Shown: positions 7,942 to 16,647 of the stretch, in pieces | Layout: every line of letters starts with the position of its first letter | Numbering within the stretch: position 1 is the stretch's first letter | DNA from: an uncultured Clostridia bacterium | Lineage (GTDB): Bacteria; Bacillota; Clostridia; Saccharofermentanales; Saccharofermentanaceae | Length of the DNA stretch: 64,000 nucleotides | Assembly (NCBI GenBank): GCA_946403085.1 | Contig: CAMIYM010000002.1 | Span: 202,428-266,427, forward strand | Direction of reading: 5' to 3' | Notes under the pieces: generated by a model | Database searches by the model: none | The model's input: the letters and a program-made list of their open reading frames with translations, nothing else | Told to the model about the DNA's origin: nothing | Translations under genes and position numbers: made by a program

Positions 7942-7977
7942 AAAATTATCCCGGTCCGTTATGTCAGGGCCGGGATA
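7942..7977 (-). terminator. Terminator of the acyltransferase gene
   Basis: TATCCCGG 7947-7954 pairs with CCGGGATA 7970-7977; on the minus strand the stem is followed by ATTTTT. It lies 14 bases beyond the acyltransferase stop. Confidence 0.85.
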
Positions 7978-7990
7978 CATAATGATCAGT

Positions 7991-9484
7991 TTACTTAGAC
8001 TTCTTATTCTTGGATTTCTTCTTGTTGTTTCCGGAAGGAGCTTTCTTGACTTCAGCCGGCTTGGCGTCTTTCTTAGGCTCATCTTTCTTAGGCTCAGCCT
8101 TTTCCGCTGGCTTCTCAGCCTTCACTACCTTCTTCTCCTCAGCGGCCTTTTCCTGAAGCTGGGATTCCTTCATTATCTTTCTGAGATCGTCATCATCCAT
8201 GAATCTTGGAGCTGTGGAATATACGACCTTCTGCTTCTTCTCGAAAAGACTTCTCTGGGCAAAGTCCGTGATCTTCAGCTCCACGATACCAAGAAGCGTC
8301 GATACGAGGATAACTGCTCCGCAGTAGAAGAACAGATAGAACTTGGCGTTGTAGAACGGTGTGTCAGGAATCTCAAGGAAACGGAATGACATAATTGCCA
8401 TAAGGTTCATGAGGTAGGTGTGAAGTGAATATTTGCCGAAGAACTTTGTAACGGGGTTGATCGTGTGATACTTCATCAGGAAGATGATGACTGTAAATCC
8501 GAGAACGAAGAACAAAGGGATCTGGCAGAAGTATGTCTTGATCTTATTGGCGATCTCAGGTCCATTCATGTTGTACTCAGTCCAGTATCCGAATCTTGCC
8601 TGACCGAAGTCTGAAAGGGAGTTGAGTGCCAGCGTGATAAGAAGAAGGACAAAGAACTTGACCGCATATTTCTTCTTAATGAAAGGTACGATCTTGTCCT
8701 CGTAGTTCGCGAAAATAAGACCTGCAAGGAATGCGGGAGCTGAATTGACCCACCATTCGCCGCTGAACCAGAATACCTTCTCATGCATCCACCACTTGGC
8801 GCTCATGTAACCTGCTTCAGTCATCCACCAGTTGTTGGGGCCAGCCCACCAAGCGAAGTGACCGTTGATGCAGGTACCGATACCTAATGCAACGATGAAG
8901 ACAAAGATAATGCCGAAGCAGACAGGACGGTTCTTGATGAAGCGGAAGCAAAGGAAGAATACGAGGTAAAGGAGCGATAATACGATCGGGAACCATGCGT
9001 ATTCGTTCATCATGGTAACGCCAACAAGATTTGTGACCCACTGTGTCTTGGTGAAAGGCATCCTGACGAGCAGCATGAAAAGACCGTAGATCAGGACATT
9101 AACATAGAAAGGCAGGACGATCGACTTAACGATCCTCTTCCTTATAAAACCTTTGAGATAATCTTTCTTGGTATCAAGGCTCTTGATAAGTCCGTAGCCT
9201 GAGCAGAAGAAGAATACTGCTACGAAGTAAGCACCGGCATTAACGAACGGGCTGAGAGCTTTTGCTTCCTGGAAAGCAAACTCCTGGGAAACGTGGTGAA
9301 GCATTACTCCGATCGCAGCTATACCGCGGATGGACTTCATCACTTCAAGGCTTGCGTAATCTTCGTTGAATTCTTTTTTCTTGCCGAACTTATTCGTTCC
9401 GCCCCAGAATAAAAGGATAAAGACAAGGCCGTAAACGATCGTCTCGACGACCGCCTTTGCATTCATGGTTCCAAATGATCCCAT
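7991..9484 (-). CDS. Acyltransferase family 3 membrane protein
   Basis: The product is 497 residues with about ten hydrophobic segments. The motif SIRGIAAIGVMLHHVS at about 49-64 is the signature of the acyltransferase_3 (OafA/NodX) family, which O-acylates sugars of the cell envelope, the His being catalytic. The C-terminal 75 residues are unusual: a hydrophilic Lys/Glu/Pro-rich tail (AEPKKDEPKKDAKPAEVKK, ending NKKKSKNKKSK), likely cytoplasmic and disordered. The ATG at 9484 follows GAGGAGCA. Monocistronic, with its own terminator. The acceptor is unknown. Confidence 0.85.
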   Translation of the reverse strand: MGSFGTMNAKAVVETIVYGLVFILLFWGGTNKFGKKKEFNEDYASLEVMKSIRGIAAIGVMLHHVSQEFAFQEAKALSPFVNAGAYFVAVFFFCSGYGLIKSLDTKKDYLKGFIRKRIVKSIVLPFYVNVLIYGLFMLLVRMPFTKTQWVTNLVGVTMMNEYAWFPIVLSLLYLVFFLCFRFIKNRPVCFGIIFVFIVALGIGTCINGHFAWWAGPNNWWMTEAGYMSAKWWMHEKVFWFSGEWWVNSAPAFLAGLIFANYEDKIVPFIKKKYAVKFFVLLLITLALNSLSDFGQARFGYWTEYNMNGPEIANKIKTYFCQIPLFFVLGFTVIIFLMKYHTINPVTKFFGKYSLHTYLMNLMAIMSFRFLEIPDTPFYNAKFYLFFYCGAVILVSTLLGIVELKITDFAQRSLFEKKQKVVYSTAPRFMDDDDLRKIMKESQLQEKAAEEKKVVKAEKPAEKAEPKKDEPKKDAKPAEVKKAPSGNNKKKSKNKKSK

Positions 9485-9603
9485 AACAAATTGCTCCTCT
9501 CGTGGTCCCCACCACAGTCCCGGCTGAAGACAAACCGGACCTGCCCTATATTTTTAACTATATTTGATTACTTATCAAGCAATTTGTTTATAAATGGATT
9601 TCT

Positions 9604-10839
9604 TTATTCTTTGCCGGCGAATCCTGCAGCGTCGTCATACTCGGGCTTAACGCGTTTTACGCCATAGCCTTCAGATATCTTGACCCTTGCTTCTCCAAGC
9701 TTTGTCATGACTTTCTCTTCGCGTCTTACAAGCTTGAATCTGTCCATCTCGTTATATCTGATACCGATCGTTGTCGTGTTCTCGAAAATAAGTTTTGCGA
9801 ACTTCTCCTTCTCTTCAGGCTTTACCAGCACCGTGAAAAGAATTCCCGGACGGTTCTTCTTCATGAAGACGGGAGTCGTGAAAACATCGAGTGCACCGTT
9901 ATCCATCAGGACACCTGTCGCATAGCCGGTCTCTTCTCCTGTCATGTCATCAACATTGAATCTGAGTTCAACGACTTTGTCACTCTCACCTGCAGTGCTT
10001 CCAATAAATGTCCTGAGCATGTTTGCCTTGGCAAAGTCCTTCCTGCCCATACCGTAGCCGGTCTTATCGATCGACATGACAGGTCTTGTGCCAAAGCTTG
10101 TCGCGAAATGCTTGAGAAGAGCTGCTCCCGTGGGGGTGAGAAGCTCGCCCTCTATATCACCGCTGTATGTCGGGATGCCTTCGATGATGGAAGCCGTTGC
10201 AGGTGCAGGGACCGGAAGGATCCCGTGTGCGCATCTTACGCTTCCGAAGCCTGTTGCCAGAGGGGAAACAATGATGCTGTCGGGAGAGATCTTTTCGAGC
10301 AGATAGCAGACACCGGTTATATCAGCAACCGCATCCATCGTTCCGACCTCGTGGAAATGAATATCAGTGACGGGCTTTCCGTGAGCCTTGCTCTCAGCTT
10401 CTGCAATAAGTGCATAGACTGCGAGTGCATCTGCCTTAACCTTGTCAGATACATTAAGACCGTTGATGATGCTCTCGATATCGCTCATATGAGTGTGGTG
10501 ATGGTGGTGCTCGTGATCGTGGTGATGTTCGTGTTCGTGTTCATGAGAGTGCTTATGCTCGTGATGATGATCGTGTTCATGCTCATGCGAATGCACGTGA
10601 CCTTCGTGCGCATGCTCGTGCATGTGCTCATCTTCTTCAACACCGTTAACGGCAACATGTGCATGAGTGCCTTCGATGCCGCACTTGACGCTCTTTTCGA
10701 ATTCATATGTGACGTCAGGAATGCCTAAAGAATTGAGTTCCTTCTCGCATGCTTTGACATCGCCTGTAAGTTCTGCGAGGGATGAAAGGAGCATATCACC
10801 TGCAGCGCCCATATTGCATTCGATATAAAGAGTCTTCAT
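9604..10839 (-). CDS. larC: Nickel-pincer cofactor nickel chelatase LarC
   Basis: The product is 411 residues from the ATG at 10839 (GGAGG seven bases upstream); a longer frame starting at 10929 overlaps larB and was rejected. LarC inserts nickel into the bis-thiocarboxylated pyridinium mononucleotide, the last step of nickel-pincer nucleotide synthesis, consuming CTP. The N-terminal IECNMGAAGDMLLSSL is the family signature. Residues 72-118 are a very His-rich insert, about half histidine, alternating with Glu, Asp and Lys, suited to store or gather nickel. LarC1 and LarC2 halves lie in a single frame here, unlike lactobacilli where frameshifting joins them. It follows larB by 2 bases. Confidence 0.93.
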   Translation of the reverse strand: MKTLYIECNMGAAGDMLLSSLAELTGDVKACEKELNSLGIPDVTYEFEKSVKCGIEGTHAHVAVNGVEEDEHMHEHAHEGHVHSHEHEHDHHHEHKHSHEHEHEHHHDHEHHHHHTHMSDIESIINGLNVSDKVKADALAVYALIAEAESKAHGKPVTDIHFHEVGTMDAVADITGVCYLLEKISPDSIIVSPLATGFGSVRCAHGILPVPAPATASIIEGIPTYSGDIEGELLTPTGAALLKHFATSFGTRPVMSIDKTGYGMGRKDFAKANMLRTFIGSTAGESDKVVELRFNVDDMTGEETGYATGVLMDNGALDVFTTPVFMKKNRPGILFTVLVKPEEKEKFAKLIFENTTTIGIRYNEMDRFKLVRREEKVMTKLGEARVKISEGYGVKRVKPEYDDAAGFAGKE

Positions 10840-10841
10840 GT

Positions 10842-11582
10842 TTAACCTCCGATGTGGTTGATCATGCTGGCAGAATAACCTGCGCCGAATCCGTTGTCGA
10901 TATTGACTACTGTGACACCGCTCGCACATGAGTTCATCATGGAAAGAAGTGCCGATAAACCTTCAAAAGATGCGCCATATCCGACGCTTGTCGGAACGGC
11001 AATTACGGGGCAGTCAACAAGCCCTCCGATGACGCTAGCAAGAGCGCCTTCCATGCCTGCGATCGCTATAATTACGCTCGCACTCATGAGCTCATCTTTA
11101 TGAGCCAGGAGCCTGTGAAGGCCTGCCACTCCGACGTCGTAGATACGTGTGACTTTGTTGCCAAGAAGCTCTGCCGTAACAGCTGCTTCTTCAGCTACAG
11201 GATGGTCTGATGTACCGCCTGTGGCAACGACGATGGTGCCATTGGCACTTGGCTCAGGGATCTTGCCGGCCACGCCGATGCGTGCCTCGTTATAGTACTT
11301 GAAAGGTATCGTGAGTTCTTTTGATTTATCCTCAGAAAGCCTTGTTATAAGGACAGTCTCCTGTCCGGCTTCAAGGAGGCTTGATGCGATCTTGTCTATC
11401 TGCTCGGGAGTCTTGCCTGCACCGTAGATGACTTCAGGTATTCCCTGCCTTAAACCCCTGTGGAGATCCGGCTTTGCAAAGCCCAGGTCAACAAAGGGCT
11501 TCATCTTAAGCTGAAGCTCAGCTTCTTCAGGTGTCATCTCACCTTTTGCGACTTTGTCTAAGATGTCTCTTGCGTTGCTCAT
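10842..11582 (-). CDS. larB: Nickel-pincer cofactor biosynthesis protein LarB
   Basis: The product is 246 residues, standard length. LarB carboxylates and hydrolyses nicotinic acid adenine dinucleotide to give pyridinium-3,5-dicarboxylic acid mononucleotide. The C-terminal half is PurE-like (VVATGGTSDHPVAEEAA, AIAGMEGALASVIGGL, PTSVGYGASFEGLSALLSMM). It sits between larE (6-base gap) and larC (2-base gap) in one minus-strand operon. Confidence 0.95.
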   Translation of the reverse strand: MSNARDILDKVAKGEMTPEEAELQLKMKPFVDLGFAKPDLHRGLRQGIPEVIYGAGKTPEQIDKIASSLLEAGQETVLITRLSEDKSKELTIPFKYYNEARIGVAGKIPEPSANGTIVVATGGTSDHPVAEEAAVTAELLGNKVTRIYDVGVAGLHRLLAHKDELMSASVIIAIAGMEGALASVIGGLVDCPVIAVPTSVGYGASFEGLSALLSMMNSCASGVTVVNIDNGFGAGYSASMINHIGG

Positions 11583-11588
11583 TACCCG

Positions 11589-12416
11589 TCAGGCCTTCTT
11601 AATATCTAACGCCTCGTTCATGCTGCCCATTCTGTAGCCTTGCATGTCCAAAGTGACGTATCTGAAACCAAGCTTTTTAAGCTCATCTGTGATCTCTTTT
11701 CTGGTGCGGCTGTAAGACAATAATGCAATGTCATCAGGCGATGCTTCGATCCTTGCCAGGTCGCCGTGAACTCTTACGCGGATGCCCGAAAAGCCTAAGT
11801 CCCTGATGAACTTCTCCGACAGTTCAACTCTCTTAAGGCCTTCTGCAGTTATCTTCTCGCCGTATACAAATCTCGATGCCAGGCAAGCAGCCGCGGGCAT
11901 ATCCCATGTGGCAAGACCAGCTTCTTTCGAGAGGGCGCGGATGTCTTTTTTGGTAAGACCGGATTCCTTCAGGGGACTTAATATCCCGAGTTCTTTAATG
12001 GCACGCATTCCCGGCCTGTAATCGCCAGTGTCATCGACATTGCTGCCGTCTGCGACCACATATCCTTCTGCGGCTTCTTTAATGCTGCTGAAGATCTTCC
12101 TCTTGCAGTAATAACATCTGTCCGGAGGGTTTGCCGCGAATTCCGTTACATCGAAAACATTGAAGTCCAGAACGATCTGCTTAGCGCCGATCCTGCCTGC
12201 AAATTCCGATGTCCATTTGAACTCGTCTTCTGTAATGACCTGAGACTTTACGGTAACCGCGACCGCGTTATCTCCCAGAACCTCATGTGCCTTATACAAA
12301 AGGTATGTCGAATCTACGCCGCCTGAAAAAGCGACCGCCAGTTTCCCGGCGGCCTTAATTCGCTCAGTGAGCGCGTTTTCTTTGTTTCTGATGTCTGATG
12401 AAATATCCATTATCAC
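11589..12416 (-). CDS. larE: ATP-dependent sulfurtransferase LarE, three-cysteine type
   Basis: The product is 275 residues from a GTG at 12416 that overlaps the previous stop; an ATG at 12410 is an equally good start. LarE adenylates the carboxylates of the LarB product and replaces oxygen with sulfur. The PP-loop SGGVDST is at 31-37. Cysteines lie at 101 and 104 (RCYYCK) and at 178 (AAACLAS). In single-Cys enzymes the sulfur comes from sacrifice of that Cys; enzymes with the CxxC plus C set are known to carry a [4Fe-4S] cluster that provides sulfur catalytically. This protein appears to be of the latter type. Confidence 0.92.
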   Translation of the reverse strand: MIMDISSDIRNKENALTERIKAAGKLAVAFSGGVDSTYLLYKAHEVLGDNAVAVTVKSQVITEDEFKWTSEFAGRIGAKQIVLDFNVFDVTEFAANPPDRCYYCKRKIFSSIKEAAEGYVVADGSNVDDTGDYRPGMRAIKELGILSPLKESGLTKKDIRALSKEAGLATWDMPAAACLASRFVYGEKITAEGLKRVELSEKFIRDLGFSGIRVRVHGDLARIEASPDDIALLSYSRTRKEITDELKKLGFRYVTLDMQGYRMGSMNEALDIKKA

Positions 12417-12715
12417 TTGGCAAATAAAGCCTTGACCTTGCCTGCAGGATCCTTAATAAGAAGGACTACGAGCCAGATAACGATACCGAGTGCCACAACG
12501 GAAAAGCCGAGGTATGCATCATTGATCATGTCCTTCGGTGCCTGCTCGAAGAACTCAGCGCCGAGTTCAATGTACTCGACGACTGAATCTACGAGCCACA
12601 TAAGGCTTGCTCCCCAGTACATAAGTGCAAGTGTGCCGAGCTTACGGTCAGTCTTGCCGTTGTACCAGAAGATAGTTGATATAGCCGCTGCAAATACTGT
12701 TATAAGGAGTGTCAT
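12413..12715 (-). CDS. Small membrane protein in the lar operon
   Basis: The product is 100 residues from the ATG at 12715; a longer frame to 12784 overlaps the upstream gene and was rejected. Three hydrophobic segments are visible (MTLLITVFAAAISTIFWYN, LGTLALMYWGASLMWLVDSVV, and YLGFSVVALGIVIWLVVLLI). I do not recognise the family. It overlaps larE by 4 bases and follows another small membrane protein, so the pair probably works in metal handling or sensing for the lar pathway; this is inferred from context. Confidence 0.75.
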   Translation of the reverse strand: MTLLITVFAAAISTIFWYNGKTDRKLGTLALMYWGASLMWLVDSVVEYIELGAEFFEQAPKDMINDAYLGFSVVALGIVIWLVVLLIKDPAGKVKALFAK

Positions 12716-12728
12716 CTTATATGTCCCC

Positions 12729-13094
12729 TTATGCCTTGGTCGAGCTTTCAGAAATTGCAGGTGCTTTCTTCTTGGAAATAGCATGTGTTACAGCCACCAT
12801 GACGACCCACGCAAGGGTTACCAGGACTGCCATGGCCACACCGCTCGTAAACATCTCGCGGAGCATTTCCTGTGCATCAGCAGCGTTGGAAGCAGCTGTA
12901 AGGAAAGGGAACCACGGTGTTACTTCGCCGTGCCATACATGCTCAAATGCCAAAAGAGCAGATCCGCCCCAGAGCATGTTATTAAGCCATCCCATCTTCT
13001 TGATGAAGATATTCTCAGAACCTTTCTTGTCTGCTGCGTGCTTTATTACTGTTGTAACGATTGCTTCAGTTGTAGGAACCAGAAAACATGCCAT
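12729..13094 (-). CDS. Membrane protein, first structural gene of the lar operon
   Basis: The product is 121 residues with an N-terminal hydrophobic region, a middle segment WLNNMLWGGSALLAFEHVWHGEV containing His residues that could bind metal, and a strong C-terminal membrane helix (FTSGVAMAVLVTLAWVVMVAV) before a short charged tail. A GGAG site lies nine bases before the ATG. Function unknown; position between the DtxR-type regulator and larEBC suggests a role with nickel. Confidence 0.75.
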   Translation of the reverse strand: MACFLVPTTEAIVTTVIKHAADKKGSENIFIKKMGWLNNMLWGGSALLAFEHVWHGEVTPWFPFLTAASNAADAQEMLREMFTSGVAMAVLVTLAWVVMVAVTHAISKKKAPAISESSTKA

Positions 13095-13132
13095 AAAGTG
13101 ATCTCCTTTTGTATTTTGATTTGGTTAAGATT

Positions 13133-13167
13133 TTAACATACCGGAATTACGGGTATATATCAGTTAA
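13133..13167 (-). promoter_or_regulatory. Nested dyad between the DtxR-type gene and the lar operon
   Basis: TACCGGAATTACGGGTA (13139-13155) is an imperfect inverted repeat, enclosed by a second pair TTAAC 13133-13137 / GTTAA 13163-13167. It lies in the 83-base gap before the first membrane gene. A nested dyad of this size fits a dimeric metalloregulator operator. Confidence 0.4.
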
Positions 13168-13177
13168 GCGCAGATAA

Positions 13178-13579
13178 TTACTTCTTTTTTGACTTATTAG
13201 CCTTGCCTATGTTCTCTATGTGACTGCAGATGGCATCGAACGTCTCATCGCTTAGGTCGTGCTCGATCTTGCAGGCATCATCTTCAGCTATAACAGGATC
13301 AACACCGAGCGATATAAAAAAACCTGTAAGTTTCTTGTGACGGGTATAGATCTTGTCCGCTATGGCCATGCCTTTTTCAGTAACAGTGATCGCACCGGAA
13401 TTCTCCATCTCGATATAGCCTTCCTCGCGAAGACGCTTCATGGCATTACTTACGCTTGGCTTCGTAACACCCAGAAAGCTTGCGATATCAACAGAACGGA
13501 TATAACCATTCTTCTCTTTCAGGATTACCATCGATTCGAGATAATCTTCCGCTGATTTTCCAATATCACTGCTCTTCAT
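13178..13579 (-). CDS. DtxR/MntR-family metal-dependent regulator
   Basis: The product is 133 residues from the ATG at 13579 behind GAGGTG; the GTG at 13588 is a weaker alternative. The N-terminal winged helix (SAEDYLESMVILKE, VDIASFLGVTKPSVSNAMKRLREEGYIEM) and the dimerisation domain with EDDACKIEHDLSDETFDAI are typical of the short MntR-like members lacking an SH3 domain. Such proteins bind DNA when loaded with Mn, Fe or another divalent metal. Its location directly before the lar operon makes nickel or a related metal the likely signal here. Confidence 0.9.
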   Translation of the reverse strand: MKSSDIGKSAEDYLESMVILKEKNGYIRSVDIASFLGVTKPSVSNAMKRLREEGYIEMENSGAITVTEKGMAIADKIYTRHKKLTGFFISLGVDPVIAEDDACKIEHDLSDETFDAICSHIENIGKANKSKKK

Positions 13580-13755
13580 ACTCTTCACCTCATAGAAGAC
13601 AGAAACAGTTTGTCGCGATTAACTTCTATATTTTACAACATTTCAGAGGCATATGCGAAAATGCATCTGACAAAAAAGAAGTTCACGTGACACACTTTCG
13701 CGGCACAATTTGGTATCTTATTGATATCGGGAAATGAAAGGTACCTATAGTAGTT

Positions 13756-14592
13756 ATGCAGGTAATAGAAAACCGGACAATGGATCAGGAGCGCGCCCTT
13801 TACGGGAGCTGCGGCATAATGGTCAGGAACTGCCGTTTTGACGGTCCCGCTGATGGCGAGAGCGCTCTTAAAGAGAGTTCTGACGTGATCGTGGAAGACT
13901 CTTACTTCAACCTGAGGTATCCGTTCTGGCATGTCCACGGACTCACGATAAAAGATTCCGAGATGACGGACAAGTGCAGAGCTTCTATGTGGTATTCGGA
14001 CCATATTGAAATTACCGGTTCCAAGCTTCACGGCATTAAAGCCCTGCGTGAATGCTCCAAGGTAACTATCGATTCTTCAAGCATTATCTCCCCTGAGTTC
14101 GGCTGGTCCGTTCATGGTCTTAAGATGGCTGACACTTCCGCAGAATCCGAGTATTTTCTCATGAGATCCACGGACATTGTTTTCGATAATGTGTCATTCA
14201 AAGGAAAATACTCTTTCCAGTACACGGAAAATGTCGAGATAAAGAATTCCCGCCTTGATACCAAGGATGCTTTCTGGCATGCGAAAAATGTTACCGTCAG
14301 GGATTCTGTCGTAAATGGCGAATACCTTGCCTGGTACTCAGAGAACCTGACGTTCATCAACTGCACCATCAAGGGCACTCAGCCGCTCTGCTACTGCAAG
14401 GGCTTAAAGCTCATAAACTGCGTGATGGAAGACTGTGATCTGGCCTTCGAGAGATCTGACGTCGAAGCTGAGATCTTAACGCCTGTTATCAGTATCAAGA
14501 ATCCCTTATCAGGCCGCATCAGCGTTCCTGCTGTCGGAGAGATAATAAGGGATATTCCCGGCGCTGACGGCGAGATTATCGTAAAGGGTTAA
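13756..14592 (+). CDS. DUF3737 right-handed beta-helix protein
   Basis: The product is 278 residues without a signal peptide. The whole length is a series of about 20-residue turns such as VIVEDSYF, LTIKDSEM, IEITGSKL, VTIDSSSI, VEIKNSRL and VTVRDSVV, the pattern of a right-handed parallel beta-helix. The opening MQVIENRTMDQERALYGSCG is the DUF3737 signature. The family is widespread in gut Firmicutes and has no established function. It converges on mscS with a 4-base overlap. Confidence 0.9.
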   Translation: MQVIENRTMDQERALYGSCGIMVRNCRFDGPADGESALKESSDVIVEDSYFNLRYPFWHVHGLTIKDSEMTDKCRASMWYSDHIEITGSKLHGIKALRECSKVTIDSSSIISPEFGWSVHGLKMADTSAESEYFLMRSTDIVFDNVSFKGKYSFQYTENVEIKNSRLDTKDAFWHAKNVTVRDSVVNGEYLAWYSENLTFINCTIKGTQPLCYCKGLKLINCVMEDCDLAFERSDVEAEILTPVISIKNPLSGRISVPAVGEIIRDIPGADGEIIVKG

Positions 14593-15440
14593 TCCTTCTT
14601 CATTACAACATTTACGTAATTGAAAGGTATCTCGATGCCTTCCCTTGTAAATGCTTCATTTACGCGCTTGTTGATATCTGTCTTAACATCAAGGCCAGAT
14701 GTGCTCTGCTTGAAGTAGACCACAGTGGACAGAACAAGGCTGCTGTCTGCAAATGTCTCAAAGAATACAGGACCATACTCAGTCTCTTTTGCGGCAGGAA
14801 CTGTTAATTCAGAATTGATGATCTCATTCCTGATCACTTCGGAAGCTTTGTCGATATCGGTACCGTAAGCGACATTAAACTCCATCTTTACTGATCTAAG
14901 CTTCTTGAAGCTCGTGTCCCTGATCATGAGAGCGTTGATCTTACTGTTGGGGATGATGATCTCGACTGTGCCAAGGCTTCTTAAGACAACATGTCTGGGC
15001 GTGATATCTGCGACAACACCTGCGGTGCCGTTCTCAAGTTCGATCCAGTCTCCGATCTCAAAGGGTCTGTTCAAAGTGATGGCAATACCGCTGAAGAAGT
15101 CTCCTAATACAGGCTGAGCTGCAAGACCTACAACAGCACCCAGGATCGCAGTTCCCTGGAATAAGACCGTACCGATATCTTTGGTGGCTGTGGAACTTAC
15201 GAGTACCCAGATAACTGCGGCAAGGATTATTATCGTCCTTATGATGTTCTGTGTGAAACGGAGCGTGAGATTGTTCTTGCCCTTAAGCCTTTGCTTTACG
15301 AACTTGCTATAGATCAGAAGGACTATGAACGTGACCACAGCTGCTATTGCTGCATAGATAGCAAATTCTATGACCTGTCCCGTGGTCGTTGTTGTATCGA
15401 AAAACTTGTTTATATCAATATTAGGAATCGGATTATTCAT
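14589..15440 (-). CDS. Small-conductance mechanosensitive channel, MscS family
   Basis: The product is 283 residues, the compact MscS size. Three N-terminal membrane segments end with the pore helix TAILGAVVGLAAQPVLGDFFSG. The beta-domain follows (NRPFEIGDWIELENGTAGVVADITPRHVVLRS) and then the alpha/beta C-terminal domain. It opens under membrane tension to release solutes during osmotic downshock. Its end overlaps the DUF3737 stop; monocistronic. Confidence 0.93.
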   Translation of the reverse strand: MNNPIPNIDINKFFDTTTTTGQVIEFAIYAAIAAVVTFIVLLIYSKFVKQRLKGKNNLTLRFTQNIIRTIIILAAVIWVLVSSTATKDIGTVLFQGTAILGAVVGLAAQPVLGDFFSGIAITLNRPFEIGDWIELENGTAGVVADITPRHVVLRSLGTVEIIIPNSKINALMIRDTSFKKLRSVKMEFNVAYGTDIDKASEVIRNEIINSELTVPAAKETEYGPVFFETFADSSLVLSTVVYFKQSTSGLDVKTDINKRVNEAFTREGIEIPFNYVNVVMKKD

Positions 15441-15616
15441 AATGCCCAGCCTCTTAATTCTCCATATCTGATACTCCGCATATCAGAACCGGCAATTTTG
15501 AATAGGCATAATATAACAGAAAAACAGCAGATAAAGAATGACATTAGCATTGGACTATCTGTCTATATTTTTAAATACTTAAACGACTTATGTCGAATAT
15601 TTGTGTCTTTTCGCGA

Positions 15617-15645
15617 GTGAAAACAGGAGAGGACAGGTCTATAAT
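15617..15645 (+). promoter_or_regulatory. Promoter of the ABC transporter operon
   Basis: GTGAAA 15617-15622, a 17-base spacer and a perfect TATAAT 15640-15645 precede a 27-base leader and the AAGAAGG site of the first gene. No riboswitch-like structure was recognised in 15441-15678; the rest of that stretch is A+T-rich with no evident element. Confidence 0.6.
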
Positions 15646-15678
15646 CAACTCGATTTTAATTAGAAAGAAGGCAATCTT

Positions 15679-16644
15679 ATGAAAAATAAGATTATAGCAA
15701 CCGTACTTTCTGCAGTCATGGCAGTCGGCATGATGGCAGGATGTGCACAGAAAAAGGACGACACAGTCGTCAGAGTCGGCTCCCTTAAAGGACCTACAAC
15801 TATCGGTATCGTAAACCTGATGGACAAGGCATCCAAGGGCGAATCCGAAGGTAAGTATGAGTTCACGATGGCTGCTCAGGCTGATGAGATCTCTGCCAAG
15901 ATCGTATCCGGAGATCTGGACATCGCTCTGGTTCCCGCTAACCTTGCTTCCGTTCTTTACAACAAGACAGAGGGCAAAGTCACAGCAATCGACATCAACA
16001 CTTTGGGTGTTCTTTCCTGCGTAACAGGCGACACTTCCATCAAGAGCATCAAGGATCTTGCAGGTAAGAAAGTCATTACTACAGGCCAGGGCACAACACC
16101 TGAGTATTCCTTGAGATATCTGCTCGAGAAGAACGGCATCACTGACTGTGAGATCGAGTTCAAGTCAGAGGCTGCTGAGGTCTCTGCAGTACTTACAAAA
16201 GATCCCACACAGATCGCAGTACTCCCCCAGCCTTTCGTAACCATGACATGCATGCTCAACAAGGACCTCCTTGTAGCTTTCTCACTTGAAGACGAGTGGC
16301 AGAAAGCAACTGACGGTCTTGGCATGGTAACAGGTGTTACAATCGTAAGGAATGATTTCCTTAAAGATCACAAGGAAGCAGTCAAGACATTCATCAAAGA
16401 GCACGGCGACAGCGTAAATGCAGCTAACTCCGATCTTGATAAGACTTCTGCCCTGGTAGTCGAAAAGGAGATCATCGGCAAAGAGGCAGTCGCAGTCAAG
16501 GCGATCCCTGAGTGCAACATTGTCTGCATCACAGGCGACTCTCTTAAAAAGAACCTCGAAGCATATCTCCAGGTCCTCTTTAACAGCAATCCCAAGGCTG
16601 TCGGCGGCAAGCTCCCCGGAGAGGATTTCTACTTTAAAGGCTGA
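15679..16644 (+). CDS. ABC transporter substrate-binding lipoprotein (NMT1/SsuA type)
   Basis: The product is 321 residues with a lipoprotein signal peptide; the lipid Cys is 22 in VGMMAGC. The fold follows the NMT1/THI5-like and SsuA pattern (VRVGSLKGPTTIGIVNLMD, DLDIALVPANLASVLYN, TGQGTTPEYSLRYLLEKNG). Ligands of this class include sulfonates, taurine, nitrate and thiamine precursors, and the sequence does not decide. It is the first gene of a three-gene importer operon with the permease 3 bases downstream. Confidence 0.9.
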   Translation: MKNKIIATVLSAVMAVGMMAGCAQKKDDTVVRVGSLKGPTTIGIVNLMDKASKGESEGKYEFTMAAQADEISAKIVSGDLDIALVPANLASVLYNKTEGKVTAIDINTLGVLSCVTGDTSIKSIKDLAGKKVITTGQGTTPEYSLRYLLEKNGITDCEIEFKSEAAEVSAVLTKDPTQIAVLPQPFVTMTCMLNKDLLVAFSLEDEWQKATDGLGMVTGVTIVRNDFLKDHKEAVKTFIKEHGDSVNAANSDLDKTSALVVEKEIIGKEAVAVKAIPECNIVCITGDSLKKNLEAYLQVLFNSNPKAVGGKLPGEDFYFKG

Positions 16645-16647
16645 TAA

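Noticed and set aside
10108..10728. Plus-strand 206-codon frame over larC, with a Met/Val-rich repeat
   Set aside because: The apparent membrane-like repeat is the complement of the larC His-rich codons.
12417..13136. Plus-strand 239-codon frame over the two lar membrane genes
   Set aside because: Opposite two genes with ribosome sites and membrane-protein composition; no ribosome site of its own.
15441..15678. TPP riboswitch before the NMT1-type transporter
   Set aside because: No CTGAGA core or matching helices were seen.
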